A DNA stretch of 6,066 nucleotides from Promethearchaeota archaeon (GTDB lineage: Archaea; Asgardarchaeota; Lokiarchaeia; Sigynarchaeales; MK-D1): NCBI GenBank assembly GCA_016839385.1, contig JAEOUK010000262.1, forward strand, positions 1 through 6,066, in the 5' to 3' direction. Below, in pieces: positions 6,000-6,066 of this stretch. The notes below the pieces were generated by a model. It searched no databases and was not told the origin of the DNA. It worked only from the letters and a program-made list of their open reading frames with translations. A program made the position numbers and the translations under genes. Within the stretch, counting starts at the first letter, position 1. Every line of letters begins with the position of its first letter.

Positions 6000-6066
6000 A
6001 ATACCGAACAGAAAGGTGGAATTTACTTATCGCGAGTATTCTTATTTTGATTGTCTCAATTCTTCA
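5996..6066 (+). CDS. Start of a coupled membrane or secreted protein gene (3' partial)
   Basis: The ATG at 5996-5998 overlaps the preceding TGA (ATGA), and the frame stays open to the window edge, showing 23 residues. The N-terminus is basic and polar (MKYRTERWN), followed by a hydrophobic stretch from residue ~10 (LLIASILILIVSIL). It therefore begins with a signal peptide or membrane helix, like the gene before it. The 4-base overlap and the good Shine-Dalgarno site at 5982-5990 point to translational coupling and a shared role at the membrane. The family cannot be told from this fragment. Confidence 0.7.
   Translation, partial: MKYRTERWNLLIASILILIVSIL

Noticed and set aside
1..6066. CRISPR array, tRNA, rRNA, insertion sequence or attachment site
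   Set aside because: I saw no regularly spaced repeats, cloverleaf-like segment, transposase motif or flanking duplicated ends. All gaps between genes are under 170 bases.

Overview
The window looks like a piece of an AT-rich archaeal chromosome. Each gene start has an AT-rich box of the TTTATA/TATAAATA kind at the distance expected for a TBP site. At least two genes seem to be read leaderless, with the ATG about 27-29 nt from the centre of the box. Gene ends carry plain T-rich tracts rather than GC-rich hairpins, and Shine-Dalgarno-like GGAG motifs appear only before some genes. Together with the protein types (short zinc-ribbon protein, GPH-family transporter, membrane-anchored extracytoplasmic proteins), this would suit an Asgard archaeon of the Lokiarchaeia type. 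That lineage call is inference: there is no marker gene here.

Layout from left to right. (1) 1-239 is the 3' end of a gene for a protein with an outside domain, one C-terminal membrane helix and a basic tail, followed by a T-rich terminator. (2) 353-709 is a DUF1801 (YdhG-like) protein. (3) 878-2314 is a 12-helix MFS transporter of the GPH/MelB type whose cation site differs from MelB. (4) 2384-3889 is a type-B carboxylesterase with a complete Ser-Glu-His triad. (5) Convergent to it, 3924-4313 on the minus strand is a small protein with an N-terminal zinc ribbon. (6) Divergent from that, 4434-5999 is a 521-residue protein with an N-terminal membrane helix and a large, probably helical, extracytoplasmic domain that I cannot name. 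(7) Its stop codon overlaps the start of a further gene (ATGA, 5996) that enters a hydrophobic N-terminus and leaves the window.

The transporter and esterase sit 69 bases apart on the same strand and plausibly work together: uptake of an esterified small molecule or glycoside, then cytosolic ester hydrolysis. The esterase also has its own promoter-like box. The last two genes form a translationally coupled pair of membrane-associated proteins and are the least explained part of the window. Nothing here looks like a mobile element, CRISPR array, toxin-antitoxin pair or structural RNA.
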